The notes beneath the pieces are model-generated. The model ran no database searches and was not told the DNA's origin. It saw only the letters and a program-made list of their open reading frames with translations. Shown in pieces: positions 25,793-38,377 of a stretch of DNA of 64,000 bases (positions are counted from its first letter, which is position 1; each line of letters starts with the position of its first letter). The position numbers and the translations under genes are program-made. The DNA is from Strigamia acuminata. Its lineage: Eukaryota > Arthropoda > Chilopoda > Geophilomorpha > Linotaeniidae. The DNA lies in contig OX442317.1 of assembly GCA_949358305.1 (NCBI GenBank), positions 6,886,186 to 6,950,185 of the forward strand, given 5' to 3'.

Positions 25793-25996
25793 TCATATTT
25801 CCCCACAATGGCTAAATTGACCACACCGACTGAATTCAATACCTAAATTGCGGGCAGAGGAAAACCTAGTCGATAGAACACGTACGTTTTCTATTAGAGC
25901 ATTTATGCTACCGTCAGAATAAATTGCAAGCATCATTTTGATATCACGATTAGCGCGCTCAGCTGGATTAGCTTGGGCGTGATAACCACGGTCCAT
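25793..25996 (-). pseudogene. Integrase fragment of a Gypsy/BEL-type retroelement
   Basis: The first 20 codons (minus strand, from 25996) read as YHAQANPAERANRDIK-type sequence. This corresponds to the catalytic-glutamate region of retroelement integrases, where the conserved pattern is Y-H-x-Q-x-N-P-x-E-R-x-N-R. The glutamate is at about residue 13. After about residue 25 the frame no longer resembles the family, and no D-D partner, RNase H or chromodomain is found nearby. It is an old fragment with no function of its own. Frame and orientation oppose the Copia element at 55968 in neither strand nor sequence; they are different families. Confidence 0.6.
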
Positions 25997-27227
25997 TTTA
26001 TTTCACCACTGTCACTCTCCCTGCATTCTGAAGCTTCGAATACCATATCGCCACTATCCAATATGAAATTTGTACATAGAGAATGACACAAAACCGATTA
26101 AAAACAGCTGCATCTAACCCGATAATCGTTAAATCTATCTTCCATCTGTGCACGTACAAAACTACGCTTTCAAATACAGCGAACAAAACAAAACTCTCAT
26201 CTACACAACCCCTTAGCAGATTTAAAATTCCAGCCACAAAAGAGACAAATTTAATGCTAAACCTTTCTATTATACATACAATGTAGTGCCATTAGTTATT
26301 TTTTATCAGCATCGGTTGAATAATGCTCCCCCAGGTGCTCGCGAGGACGAGTCTGCGGTGACAACAGCATCAACACTCAATAACAACAATACATCACGGG
26401 CCTTTCTTAGCACGCAAATAAAAATTGAAATTACAGTCAAAGAGACTGGCGCCAAGTCTAAGAACTGCAATTTATGATGTGGTTTAAATTTGAATATATT
26501 GACCCGACAAGGCTTTTAAAGAGCCCAGGGCTTTATCCATACCGGGAGTTGGGAAATAAATCTTTCTTTGCAAAGCTACTGAAGAAAGGGGTAGGGAATA
26601 TTTCCTTACATACGTCTTTAATTTGTAAATTCGAATGAATGCAAAAATAGCAAATCATAAATCACAATTAGCATTAGCACTTTAATTTTTCCATTTTTTC
26701 TTTTCAGAAAACTTAAAGTGCACGCGCCTCGCGCCTCTTTTACTAAATAATTTTAAATTATATTAATTTATGACAAATGATGTATGATAAAGAGTGGGGA
26801 AAGAAAAGTTATGAATTTTATGATGTAGTGAAAAATTATGCCCCTCATTTTTCTTTTAAAAGCTTTTCATTTTTCAGTCTTTTAATCACTGGACCGCTCA
26901 AGGTTTACCCAACAAACCTTCAATTGGTGGACACGTTGCTTGTTGCTCGTTTACACTTTACAGTGTAAATCGGCGTGTAGCTTACTTGATAACAATAAAA
27001 GCTTGAATTACCACCATCTACTATTTTCTTCCCCTCTCAATGGTCGATATAATGATGGTTGCCGCCATTTTGATGAAGACAAAATTCTGCCATTCATTTC
27101 AAGCACATGCGCAGTGGGGGCAAATCCAATGCCACGCGTAAAAATCGATCCCACTTTCATAATATTCACCTTTTTCCCGATTATTATTAAATTATCCCAC
27201 TGATAATCCGCGATTTGATCATTTCGT
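25997..27227. other. Non-coding stretch
   Basis: No gene was recognised. A short patch at 27062-27125 contains GCCGCCATTTTG and CATGCGCA, which resemble YY1 and NRF1 sites. No associated exon or TSS signal was identified, so this is only noted. Confidence 0.35.
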
Positions 27228-27345
27228 AAAATGTATTATTAATTGTCAAACATGAATGCATTTTCAAACGCATTTTTTTCACTTGTATTATGAAACGCAT
27301 TATTTAATCTACAAATAATATATATCACACATTTTTACATAAAAT
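27228..27345. mobile_element. Fragment of the ATGGTTCAAAAATA MITE family
   Basis: AAAATGTATTATTAATTGTC, AATGCATTTTCAAACGCATT and TATTATGAAACGCATTATTT match the interior of the copy at 51188..51330. Termini are missing. Confidence 0.4.
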
Positions 27346-27581
27346 AAAAAAGTTTGTTCTGTTTATCGTAGTATTGGGCCTGCAATTTTCTTTCCCTTTA
27401 GCGTTTTCATCCGAGTTAAGCTTCTCTGTATTTCACCAAAAGCGTTTCCGCTTGTGGTTCTTCCCAAGCACCGGCCAGCGTACAAGTTGCTGTCTGAACA
27501 TGCTCATCATCTGACGAGGATTACCTAAGAAATTGAAACGGCGTTTTCTCTAACAGATTTGATCCCAGATCACGAATCTCA

Positions 27582-27785
27582 CAAGGAGACCGCAGGAGTG
27601 TGTAATCCACAATTGTTGAAATTTTTTTAAAATAAAATTATCTAAACAGTCAATACTTTCTCACATTGTTTCAAACAGTTACAACACTGAGTTGTAACAC
27701 TACCTTTTTTTTTTGAGTCAAAAGGCCAATTTTATCATTACACTCGGTGAATAGCCTGCTGGACATGTGACATCATGAATAGTGA
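27582..27785 (+). mobile_element. Diverged one-arm relative of the foldback element at 48345
   Basis: Begins CAAGGAGACCGCAGGAGTGT, nearly matching the terminus at 48345, and stays alignable with gaps. Shared blocks are GTAATCCACAATTGTT, TTTCTCACATTGTTTCAAAC, GGTGAATAGCCTG and TGTGACATCATGA. It is shorter than the corresponding 300 bases of the foldback and lacks the tRNA-like segment and the second arm. This shows the foldback belongs to a dispersed family with older copies. Confidence 0.7.
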
Positions 27786-28954
27786 CTTATGAATTATGAG
27801 TTTTAATGCAACTGGTCGGTGTAAGCAGTGCGCATTATCGTTAACGATTGTAAAGAAGCGTGACTTAAACTTGATCGCACTTTTAATAGAGTGGAAGAAA
27901 GTTGTGGCTTGTCACCGAAGTGAATTATCGATAACCACGAAATGAGGAAATCAAAACCCCAACCAACTCCTCCCGTTGCGTCTGATGGATCACGTCAGCA
28001 TTCATTCCATTACCGCACAACTCTTCCGCATGGCATTATTCCATCAACAACTCAGCAGGCAGTACTTTTCATTGCCACCATTGACAAAATTGTTCTTGTC
28101 TCCCGAGGAGGAAATCATCAAACGAGCAGGAAGTGCGCGACTTTTCGTAATTCAATTAGAAAAGAAAAATTAGATAAGGATTAAAGAGACACCACACATC
28201 ATTCAACACTCCTTCATTTGACAAGCCAACCCAATTCTGCCCCTTTAATTCCCAAGTCCAGCTGCCTTGTTGCAATAACAAACAACTATCCTGCAAAGCT
28301 TCATTTATGGACCCAACTACGAGTGGGCTTGCACTTATTTTTGGATTTGTTCTATGGTTAAATGTTAAGGCCAAACTCATCAAATAGAGGAGGCAGACAG
28401 CATATCGCAATCGTGTGAAGCATGAATGGCCAATGAAACAACACGTTCCATTAAACTAGAAGCAAACAGCCAGAAACATTAACACACACTCGCAAAGAGC
28501 GCTAGGATTTATTCATTACGCGCTTCATGTGATGCCAACGCGTAATTCTACAACAAGTTTAACTCCCAACTAATTCAACTACCGCTTTCTTTGCCTCAAT
28601 TTCAAAGTCTTCATTGATTGCTCATTGCCAAACTTTACAAACCCAAGCTAAAAACCCAAAATCCCCTACCTTTTTACAATTAATATTTCCCAATTACGCC
28701 ATATAAGTCTTATTTACACTCCTAAGGCTAGATTCGAGTCTGCACCGAAGCGGAAACACGGTTACATAAAAAAAAAAATGGCAGGAAAACCGCAAGCAAA
28801 GTGCAGCTCGAAAATCCAAACGCAGGCTTTAAAAAAGTGTAATTATGCTTGTATAAACTTGTCCCAAGTTGCACGCCTTACTTATAAAACTGCTGTCTTT
28901 TTTATACACCTGACTGATGCTAAGTATCTCTTCAAGTTGCACGTTTCCTAGCCA
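27786..28954. other. Non-coding stretch
   Basis: No recognisable genes. Overlapping plus-strand frames at 27942-28184 lack domain similarity. Confidence 0.4.
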
Positions 28955-29060
28955 CAAAACACATTTTCGCAGATAAAAACTACATTCCTCCACTTAAAAC
29001 TACATTTTTCCACCCAAAACAAAAACATTTTAGATCCAAAAAGCCGCATTTGCTTAAAAA
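28955..29060. repeat. Degenerate 20-23 bp modules (A-run + CATTT)
   Basis: CATT cores recur at 28962, 28983, 29003, 29026 and 29047, spaced 21, 20, 23 and 21 bases. Each is preceded by an A-rich run and followed by a variable block. The layout is that of the modules at 52023..52160. On the minus strand the near-multiple-of-three period keeps a frame open and gives 7-8 residue quasi-repeats; this does not imply a protein. Confidence 0.5.
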
Positions 29061-30547
29061 AACTGAAAAATTTACTTAAAAAAACCCCCCACGCTTTAAA
29101 AAAAAGCCAAAATCCTATTCGTAGCCCTTTCTTTCTCAGTGTAAACAACGACATGAACTTTACAAAACTAGATTACACATGTCGTGTCCACTAACAAAGT
29201 TATCCTTCTACATTACGGTTCCCCCAAAGGCAAAAGCAGCTTTTTTTGAAACGTAGTAGTGCGTTACAGGGCAGCCAACCTTGCCACGATAGCCCGAATG
29301 CTCAAATGACAACCGTAGCGTGCGCCTAATAGTCTTCCAATAACTTTTCTATTATTCCCATCCCATCCGGAAACCGATATCGCGAGATCGCATCGAATTT
29401 CTTCCCCAACCCAACCATTAATTAGAAAACATATTAATTCCCCCTTTATTTTCTAATATTAATCAGCTTTTATTTTTCTTCGAAAACGACTAGCTTTTAT
29501 TCCAATCTCATACTATGAAAAATCCACGGGGGTTTTGACGGTAATGTCGTAAAACTTGAGTCATAAATGGTCAATATTAACGTTCTCCCTTGCATCATGT
29601 CTATATCACCTTATTACCACTGCTCCATAAGGAATTGCTGATAACATAATGATGAGGCTATCAAACTATGCTACCGTTACGCCAATCATAAAATTATCAC
29701 GTGCCTTTTTATATTTTCATTTTTTTCTTCCTTTCTTCGTCGCACTCAACACCCCGTGCACTGATTTTTTTCTTCCTCCAACCTTTTTATTATTTAAAAA
29801 AAATTTTTTTTATATATTTTTTTTATTTCAAACCCTTAATCGTCTCGAGCTATATCTAATTTACACGCGCCAGCAAATATTCACGTGATTAGTGTCGCCA
29901 GCATCTAGAGACTTGTTGTGATGTGTCGCCTCGTCGTAAAATAAAATCAGCAAATTAAATGATAGGCAGGCGACTTGCTAGAATTCTTCATAACTATCAA
30001 GCGCCTTAGGCCAGCGACACTTTATAGCCTTAGCATGTTTCAACGACTCGTACATATCGTAAAAGAAAAGTCTCTCGCTCTCCTTCCTCTCCTCTTCTCT
30101 GCGCTTCGCTCTAATCCGAGCAATGCGCTCCTAAATAATTAAAGAGAACTTGCACTTGTTGACGAGTCGAGCAAATCAAATCGAATTACTCGCATCCTAT
30201 CCTTTCATATCGTGTAAGCAAATAAAAATGCACCCAACGACAATTTGTAAACGCATAGCATTTTTTTTTTACTTCAAGTACTCCATCTAAATTACGGAGT
30301 TGTCAGTTAACGAGTTAACACCATTGTCAACGCCTGAATTTTTCGAAAAATCTTACTAAATAAAATATATTTCTTTTCAAAACAACATTCAATACAAAAT
30401 TAATCAACAAACATCTATATGAACACATGTCACATTTTCCTATCGTTATTTCCGGCAATTTTACAATAAAACAATTTTTTAGCCACAATTATAAACGAGC
30501 TTTCAGGGAAGCGTACAAAAAGGGGCGCCAAGGCAATACGACCGTAG
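29061..30547. other. Non-coding stretch
   Basis: No supportable gene. A very T/A-rich segment spans 29780-29830. GC-richer sequence at 30000-30130 shows no coding signature. Confidence 0.4.
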
Positions 30548-30925
30548 ACTGTATTAAATAATGCATTTTATAATAATAATGCAATATTACGAATCATTTC
30601 TGCTAGCATCACATATATTTTGAAATGCAAGTCGATGAAACGGAGTTGAAAGGTTGAACATGAAACAAGTGTTTACTCTATAAAGTACATGAGTCGAACT
30701 GTGTTCGAAAATCGCAACAATACATTAGCCCGCGCAATACACACGTTTTCAAACATAACGATAACTTAAAACTAACAATATATTTTACAAAATGCATTAT
30801 CATTTGCAAACCAATGGCATTACACACCAATGTATTACATAATGCATTCTCGCGGAACCCGATGCACTTCAAAATACATTGCAATATACATTTTGCAATA
30901 CAATTTCAATGAATTTTTGAACCAC
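30548..30925. mobile_element. Rearranged copies of the ATGGTTCAAAAATA MITE family
   Basis: Family motifs AATAATGCATTTTATAAT, ACAATATATTTTACAAAATG, AATGCATTCTCGCGGAACCC and the right terminus GAATTTTTGAACCA occur in order. About 130 bases of unrelated sequence (30620-30760) separate left and right parts. It may be two overlapping copies or one interrupted copy. Confidence 0.5.
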
Positions 30926-32730
30926 ATGAGCTAGATGATATGATTGGAGTCCAACTAAACTTCGTGGTCTGCAGATGGAAGTTTCCATTGATTACTACAA
31001 TTAAGTGACCTCAAGAGGTCAGTTAAGTATTGCTTCATCTAGGAGTAACTGTTATGCATCCCCACATTTCCCCAATCGACTTCCAAATAAATCTTCCCCC
31101 GGCTCGTCAGAAATATTGAAAATCCAGCAAAAACTTTCTCGGATAACGGATCGACTAGTGCACTGCACTTCACAAACACACACTATTTATTCATAATATC
31201 CCTACAGGAAATAACTTGCGTTATTACACCAATGCGATGCGAAGCACGTCCTAAAAGCTTCACTGCGAGGCATCAACCGACATCACGCTTGCACCAAACA
31301 AAGCACTAACGTTAAACTCATGAACTTAATATTTAAAACAGAAATTGCACTCGTTCTCAATTCGCACACAGGTTGCTTAACGTGTCGATATAATTCAAAT
31401 CAACATTTGACAGTCATATTGAGCCACGCATACGTGCTCACTTTCATCATAATTAAAACTTGGATTAAAACTCCAGTGATTTATTCAGTTTATCACGAGT
31501 AATTCAAAGTTACGAGGTCATCAGTTGCCTAGCTCCAGCAAATAAATAAATTAATAATTATTTCCCTTATATCGGCAACAGGGTTCAATGCTTCTAGATT
31601 CTTGTCAGTGTCTAATCGCATAAAAAAAAATTAAAAAATTAAAAAATAAATATCCAAAAAAAAAAAAATTCTTTCCACCGCATGGAGAATTGATTATCGA
31701 ATTAGACACGCAAACAACCAATTGCGTGTACAGATCCGTAACGTGAACACATGCACAATTGTTTTCAACCGCAAACGCAAAGCAATTTAATCATTTCTAT
31801 TGAGATCTTAAATTTCCATTCGCGATTCCCAAGATGGTCATTTCGGTCATTTTTATAGTGAAGAGTAAAACTATTTCCAAATTATATAGAAAATAACCTG
31901 TAGGCAAATTACATGTGAAATCGACTAAGCTCTTTCTACATCATTAGTTAAATTTATTGTTGTTGCTTGTCGAGGTGATTAAAACAGATTCCACAGTGTT
32001 CGTGCGTCATTCGAATTACTTTTGCACTAAAGAAACAACATAATAAAAATCAATCCTGTTTGCCAAATCTAAATCAATCAACGGCATATACATAGGCCGT
32101 AATGTAAAATAAACTACACAGAGTTTTAATATTCGCTCAGAGTTGATCATCCAAGCAAATAATTATCTAATTTAATCATTACAAGGGGCGTTCAGGATCT
32201 ATTTGGTACTTTCCACTTCAAAACCCAATTTTGCATTTCAATTTGAGCTTCATCACATCCTTTCGGCCACTTAAAGCTGATTGATTGATCGAACAATCAC
32301 CAACCAAGTGGAATAAAAATAAATAAAACACAGAAAGAATCAAATGGTCCCGCGTTCTATTTTTATTCAATCTTCTTCACTACGTTGCGAACGCAAAATG
32401 CAAAACCGACGTTTGAATATACTGCGATTTCAATTAAGATTATCAAAAAAGGTTATTTTCCACACGATTTAGAAACTCAGCATTTACAATTAACTACAGT
32501 TGAAATTTATTTTTTCACTTACCCTGCAGTTTACCTATCACCATAGTTTCCTTCCATATCTATCCAGAACATATAAACAAACCTATGCACTTTTCCAGCA
32601 TCAAAACACGTTCAAAATAAATTTTCCCACACAAACAAACAGAGCGAAAACTGGTTGGCAATATGAGCAAAGATAAGAACGAACGCCAAAGAGAAATAGA
32701 CCGACTACATTTTCTCAACGCACTCAGTGG

Positions 32731-32731
<1 letters not shown>
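30926..32731. other. Non-coding stretch
   Basis: No recognisable genes. An A-rich simple sequence lies at 31621-31670. Confidence 0.4.

Positions 32732-32773
<42 letters not shown>
32732..32773. repeat. (AC)21 microsatellite
   Basis: 42 bases of uninterrupted AC dinucleotides. Frames reading through it (Cys-Val or Thr-His repeats) are artefacts. Confidence 0.95.
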
Positions 32774-32778
<5 letters not shown>

Positions 32779-35700
32779 GTCTGTGGTCAGGAAAAGAAAT
32801 GCACTAGTGACTAAAAGAGGAAATTTATCGCAACCTGCTTGCGATACAACAAAAGGCGCTCAAAGATTTGTGAACAGCCTTCACCAACCTCCTCCTCCGG
32901 GGATTGGAAAGTAGGGACACGCTACTCTTTTAATGTGCATGTATTGGGTCTACAACAGCACAAAATGAAGGAAAAGCCAAGAGAAAAGGAGGAAAGAAAA
33001 TCAATGCGTTCAACTACATAAATAAATGAGACTAGTTTCCTTTTATTTTCACTTTGATTAACTCAATCATTCGGTTCTGGAATAAATTCATTATTCAAAA
33101 ACCAGTCGAAACTACATTTTACTCTCCCGTGATTAAACTTTATTTCTTTTTCTCGTTTTAACTTGACGATCGGTCATTAAGTTCTCAATTATATATATAT
33201 ATATAAAGTACTAGACTTATGTTTAGAAATTAGACAAGCCTTAAATTAGCAACATTTATTTTGACTGTAGTATAATTACAGGTTAAAACTAACTTCAACC
33301 AATAACAGCAAAACATGATTTTTGCATTCATAGTTTGAATATTTAAACATAATACTTTACGAATAAGTTTTTTATTTATCATTTAGTAATTGCTCGATGC
33401 CTTGCAGTAAAGCACAAGGGATTCTTCAATGCACAATTGCGTATTTTAGTTTTTATTGTTAATAAATCTAATTTTAAAATGTTCATCTTCAAAACTCAAA
33501 CTATTAGCCTGAAAAGAAACTAATTTCCTACCTGTGTTTAATGACTGTACAATTCATCATAAAGCTACACACGGCATAACAGATATTCTTATCAGCGAGA
33601 TTAACAGGATGCAATTACAAGACGAAACCTAGCCCCAAGGTCGCCAAGATTTCTAACTGTCAAAAGTGTACAAACTTAACCTCTATATCTTCCCATTACC
33701 AAATGTAAACAACTTCATCTTTAATATCCAATAAAACCTGATGGCATGGGATAAATTACCAGCGAAGTAAACACGAAAATTTCAATGAAAATTCCATTTT
33801 AATTTTATTTACACAAAACAAAACAAACAAAAAAATAAATTAAAAAATAAATTTAATAATCGCAAATTCCAAAATATATATAAAAAAAAAATATAAAGTG
33901 CCCAAAACATTTTTTATTCATTTTACTTCACCACCCCTACCTATCTCAAGTAGAAAGTAATTTTGAAATTAATAACCCCGTGTAATAAAAATAATAAAAC
34001 CAAGGCCCCATATAAAGAGTAAAAGCGTGCTGGCTGAATAGCATGTCACCCCACAATAAATGCACTTAAATTGCTTGGCTGCTCATTGCAGAGTACTTAT
34101 ATTATTATTTATTACAGGAATTAAGCATGCAGTAGAGGGGACTCAAATTGAAAAATAAAATTCTTCAGTGTAGTTAGCATGCCATTTAAAAAGTACTAAA
34201 AATTTTATCACATTCATCTAATCAACATGTCCATCCTTCACACGTTTTTTCCAGACCTGATATACGATAATGATGTATAATATCTACTGCAACTTTAAAT
34301 GTTGTTTATGTACAGACCGAAAAGGAGAAAAAAAGGATAAAATGTTACTATCCGGGACTTTAAATGATTATATTAATTAAAGAGAAGTAAAACTGCCAGC
34401 TAAAATCAGTTCTTATTTTATTGCTGCACTAATTTTTTCCCACTGGTTTGGCCTGTGTGCTGGCAAATTAAGGTGCTTTATTTCTTACGAGCTCAGGAGT
34501 ATAGTAATTTAACTGTCATAAAAAGAAATCTCGTGATTCCGCCATTGTACAGTAGTTAAAACTATAGCTACTCTTAATTCCTAATAATTTCGCTTAATGA
34601 TGATTAAGTTAGTAATATTGTGAAGAGGTCAGGCGGTTTTTATTCACTGAAAAGATTTTAATGTAGCATTGTTATAGCAAGAAACGTTTGCAGATTTACA
34701 TGGAATCGTTAAATGTAATTTGTTTTTCTAAAGTGCAGCATACAAATCGAATTTATTGTTCTTTTAAATTTAATTTTTGAATGCTTTGAAAAGCGCATAC
34801 TAAGCACAAATTTTGGGCGTGTTTGGATTTAAATTTAATCCATCGATGCATAACAATGTGAACTTCATGAGGAAACGTGAAGAAACGAAGAAAAATCAAA
34901 TATGCGGCTACATTCCGCCAATCACGCCACAAATACACATGTCACAAGTGAAAATATTCATCATGGCCGACAGGCTTTGAAGCAGACGTGGGTAGGGACC
35001 GAAAAGTGCAGAATCATGTACGCATTTTTTTTTCAAAATAAAAACACGTGATAATATCATTTTTCTCCCGCAAATATTATGTAAAATAAATTTTTATGCC
35101 TGTACGTGCAAGTTGTTTATGCACTTTATATAAAAAAATAAATAAATAATCCAAAAAACAAAAAAAAATGCTTTAAACATTCAAAACTTTCAAAATTCAT
35201 CGCAAATAAATGCAAAATTAAAATTCACGAATAAAAAAATGTAATAAAAATAGATCCACTGTTAAAACCCCATTGTTTATCCCCAAACTTTTCGGCGAAC
35301 AACTCACCAGCAAATTTACATCCCACTGATTACGTTTTAACATTAACTAGCGCTTTCGAAGGACTCTCTTCTTTTTTTGAATTCGACAATCTCACCAAAT
35401 GTAAATTACCAATTTTAAACTGCTGAGATAAACTTTTACACTCGAATTTCTTAGGCAACAACACAAAACCAATCAGATCTTGCACGCGCTTAAAAAGATA
35501 AGAAATGTTCTGACTCTCTAATCTTATTAATTACTTCAGTCTTAATGAATGGTTACCGAGAAGACAAATTGGATCGAAGGAAGCAAAACAGAGCACCTTG
35601 TTAAGCGAGTGACACACAGCCCAAACTCAAGCCTCACAATTATTATTTCTATAATTCGACAATTTACAGCCCACATTACCGCATTACAGTAATCGAAAAA

Positions 35701-37871
35701 GAAATTAAATCGTAAGTAACCACCTTAACCATCCAGATGGCTATTAAAAAAATATATATATAAAAAAAAAAAAATCACCACCAGCTGCAGCTTTTTATAA
35801 CTTCACTCCAAAAATTTCAACATCGCAAACTTTTATTCTCAGTTAAAAAAAAAAAAAAAAAAAATCTTAAACTACATTAAAAAATAAAAGAGAAAAGAAC
35901 AAGAAGTTTCAGCTAAATTAAGCTTTACCTGCAAGGGGCCACTTTCCATATTTCTTTACATTTCAACATGAAAATCGTAAATTTCATTCTTGTCTGCTTT
36001 TAGAGTGGATTTGCCAATAACTAACTAAGATAGAGCTTAAAAAAAAAGAAAGAGAGTCTAAAGCTTTGGAGCTGGCTTGTTAAGAACAGCTATTCATTTT
36101 GGTTAGGCCTAACTTGACCCGTGCATATTTTCTGACTCTAAAAGAAAGAAAAAAAATTGAAGTAGTAAGGAGATAACACTACCCAGAAGAAATGTAATAA
36201 ATTTCCCATTCCCACAGCTCCTGGAGCTCGGCAAGATGGTAGAAATCTTAATTTTTTTTTTGTTTTCTTTTCCCGTTTCTTTTAAAACAGTAATTAATCT
36301 GATTAAGGGATTTAAAGTGTTCACAATTCACAAAACAACTTCAAAAACAACTTTACAAATGAAAAAAAAAAATTTTTAACATAAAAAATGTGAAACTTTG
36401 GTTCCAAAAATTAAGAAAGTAAAAATCCAATTATTGGAAATAGAGATATCAAATAGACATCAACTTTTTTTGACACAAATTTATAAAATTGCACATTTCC
36501 CATCCCATCAGGAAGAAAAATTCCATTTCCAACATACTTGTCAGGACCCTTTAAACTTTGCATCATTTATCCGACAACTCACAATCCATCAAATAAAATT
36601 GATTTTCCCTTCTTCATTTCTCTTCCTGTATAAAAACAGTAAAAAAAAAAAAATGTTTTGTCATGGTATTTCACTCGAGCATAAACTAATTTAATTCTTT
36701 ACAATAAATGGCCACACCACCTGGTGATGAAAAGTAATGTCACTATTAACAATAAGAGAGAAATATGAAATACTGCTATTACTCAAAAGGGAAATTCGCA
36801 CATAAAATCCTGCATAATTTACTTTTACTCAGCTCCTAAAGAACATTCACCCATAACAGTGTTAGAGCAATCTCCTTATCGAATTACATGCGCCATTATT
36901 TAATTGTTGTGTCGTGTGCTCACAACAGAGAGATTGAAGTAGTATTTTGCGCTTTAAGATCCCCAGCAAATTAAAGGTACAGACGAGCATAAAAGTAACA
37001 TCTTCGTTTTCTAATTCCGCTGATACCAGTGCAAAAATTTGTGCTGAGCTCATCGAGTTGTTAAAGAGCTACTCTCCTATTGCAACTTGTCTCTCCCTTA
37101 AAGACATTCACTACACCGGATGTTGCTTTTATGGACTGCATATGGGCCAAAGGTCCATACATAAAAGAACGGGTTAGAACAAGCTCTACAAATTCTTCTC
37201 CCTGCCGGACATGTAACAATTTATACAAATTCATTTTTGTATGTAAATAAATTAACTTATTGATGATTTACATTTACAATTTCAGCCTTGAACTTCGTAT
37301 AACAACCATTTAGCCCGTATCTTCTGTTGCGTATCAGAATCGATAAACCTAGTTAGAAAATAACACTTCCTCTTCGGAAATGATAAAAAAAAAATTTTAT
37401 AAATTAAAATTTAGAATGATAGTAAATTTCCAAACTCTGAAAGTGCTTTCCAAGTCTTTTTCACGTTGATGCAGCTTTATTGAACCCATTGTCCAATGTA
37501 ATTTTACTGCAAATTAGTTTTTTCTTATAATACCAGTAATAAATTCCAAACTTAAAAAAAAAATAAACGAATATAAGTTGCCTTAAAAAAATAAATCAAT
37601 TGTTTGATTATTATGATAGAGCATACTGTTAGAACATTTTTTCCCCTTTAATATCTCAAGTAATTTCGAGCAACTAAAGTCCAGTGGTCCAATTAAAAGA
37701 CAATACTGTATCTCTGAAAACCAAGTCGCCAGAGGTCCAATAATTCCCAAGAGTCATTTTAAGTTGTAAAACATCCTTGAGTTTAGAATAAAAACTTCTA
37801 ATTTCAAGCGTGTATCACTTTAATGTTGTAATAAAGAATGTTTAAATGACAATTACAATACGCGATGTTTG
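32774..37871. other. Long non-coding AT-rich stretch
   Basis: About 5 kb with no supportable gene. Contains an (AT)n run at 33190-33205, A runs near 35768-35775 and 35845-35864, and further A-rich simple sequence at 36361-36376. Probably intronic. Confidence 0.4.
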
Positions 37872-37918
37872 TTTCATCCCAAAGGCCTTTCGACCTTTGC
37901 CGGTCATCTTCAGTGGTT
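37872..37918 (-). mobile_element. Penelope-type terminal motif
   Basis: The minus strand reads CCACTGAAGATGACC, GGCAAA, then GGTCGAAAGGCC. ACTGAAGATGACC...GGTCGAAA is a motif I associate with the ends of Penelope-like retroelements; this rests on memory of the motif, not a search. An AT-rich tail containing ATTCTTTATTAC follows on the minus strand. No reverse transcriptase was found. The decayed Tc1 element begins about 20 bp away. Confidence 0.35.
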
Positions 37919-37940
37919 ACTAAATTAAACATTCGCAGAA

Positions 37941-38377
37941 GCTGCATCCAAAAAGTCGTATTTTAAGTGTTTCTGTTTTTCTATCTCCCAGAGCCGAGTA
38001 TACTACCCGCACCCATGTGATTGTGCAGGCCAAGTCAAAACCTAAATGTGATAGGTTTGGAAAACTGAGAAAATGACTTGACTTTATGTTTAGAATCATT
38101 TTCCTGCTGAAATATCCATGTCAAAGGCAGTTTATCATCTGCAAATAGAAGCATAACAATCCTCCAATACTTTTTCATAAGTATATTGGTCCATGAAACC
38201 CTTAATTTAATGTTGTAGACCGATACACATACAGGAAACCATCCCCAAGCCATCCCAATAGTACAACAAAGCAATACACTCATAATACTATATATACAAA
38301 ATACTTTACATGATTACTACCAGGACAACACAAAACAAAAACACCAACACATGAAAAACGACGTTTTTAAATGCAGC
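37941..38377 (-). mobile_element. Decayed Tc1-like transposon, about 437 bp
   Basis: The left end GCTGCATCCAAAAAGTCGTA and the right end ACGACGTTTTTAAATGCAGC are inverted repeats. They match the ends of the 125-bp element at 45618..45742 (GCTGCATTCAAAA...). Between them is a transposase remnant on the minus strand. Flanking bases are no longer TA on either side. Compared with a typical 1.3-1.7 kb Tc1 element most of the interior is lost, so it cannot move by itself. Confidence 0.7.
38035..38283 (-). pseudogene. Tc1/mariner transposase fragment
   Basis: The frame encodes the DDE-domain portion around the second catalytic aspartate. GMAWGWF aligns with the family's V-M-V-W-G-C-F. Further on, LPLTWIFQQENDSKH aligns with the W-x-F-Q-Q-D-N-D-P-K-H signature. 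The first D of the signature is E and the P is S, consistent with decay. It lacks the helix-turn-helix DNA-binding region and the first and last catalytic residues. It is 82 codons against about 340 in the family. It lies inside matching terminal repeats, which confirms its origin. Confidence 0.7.
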
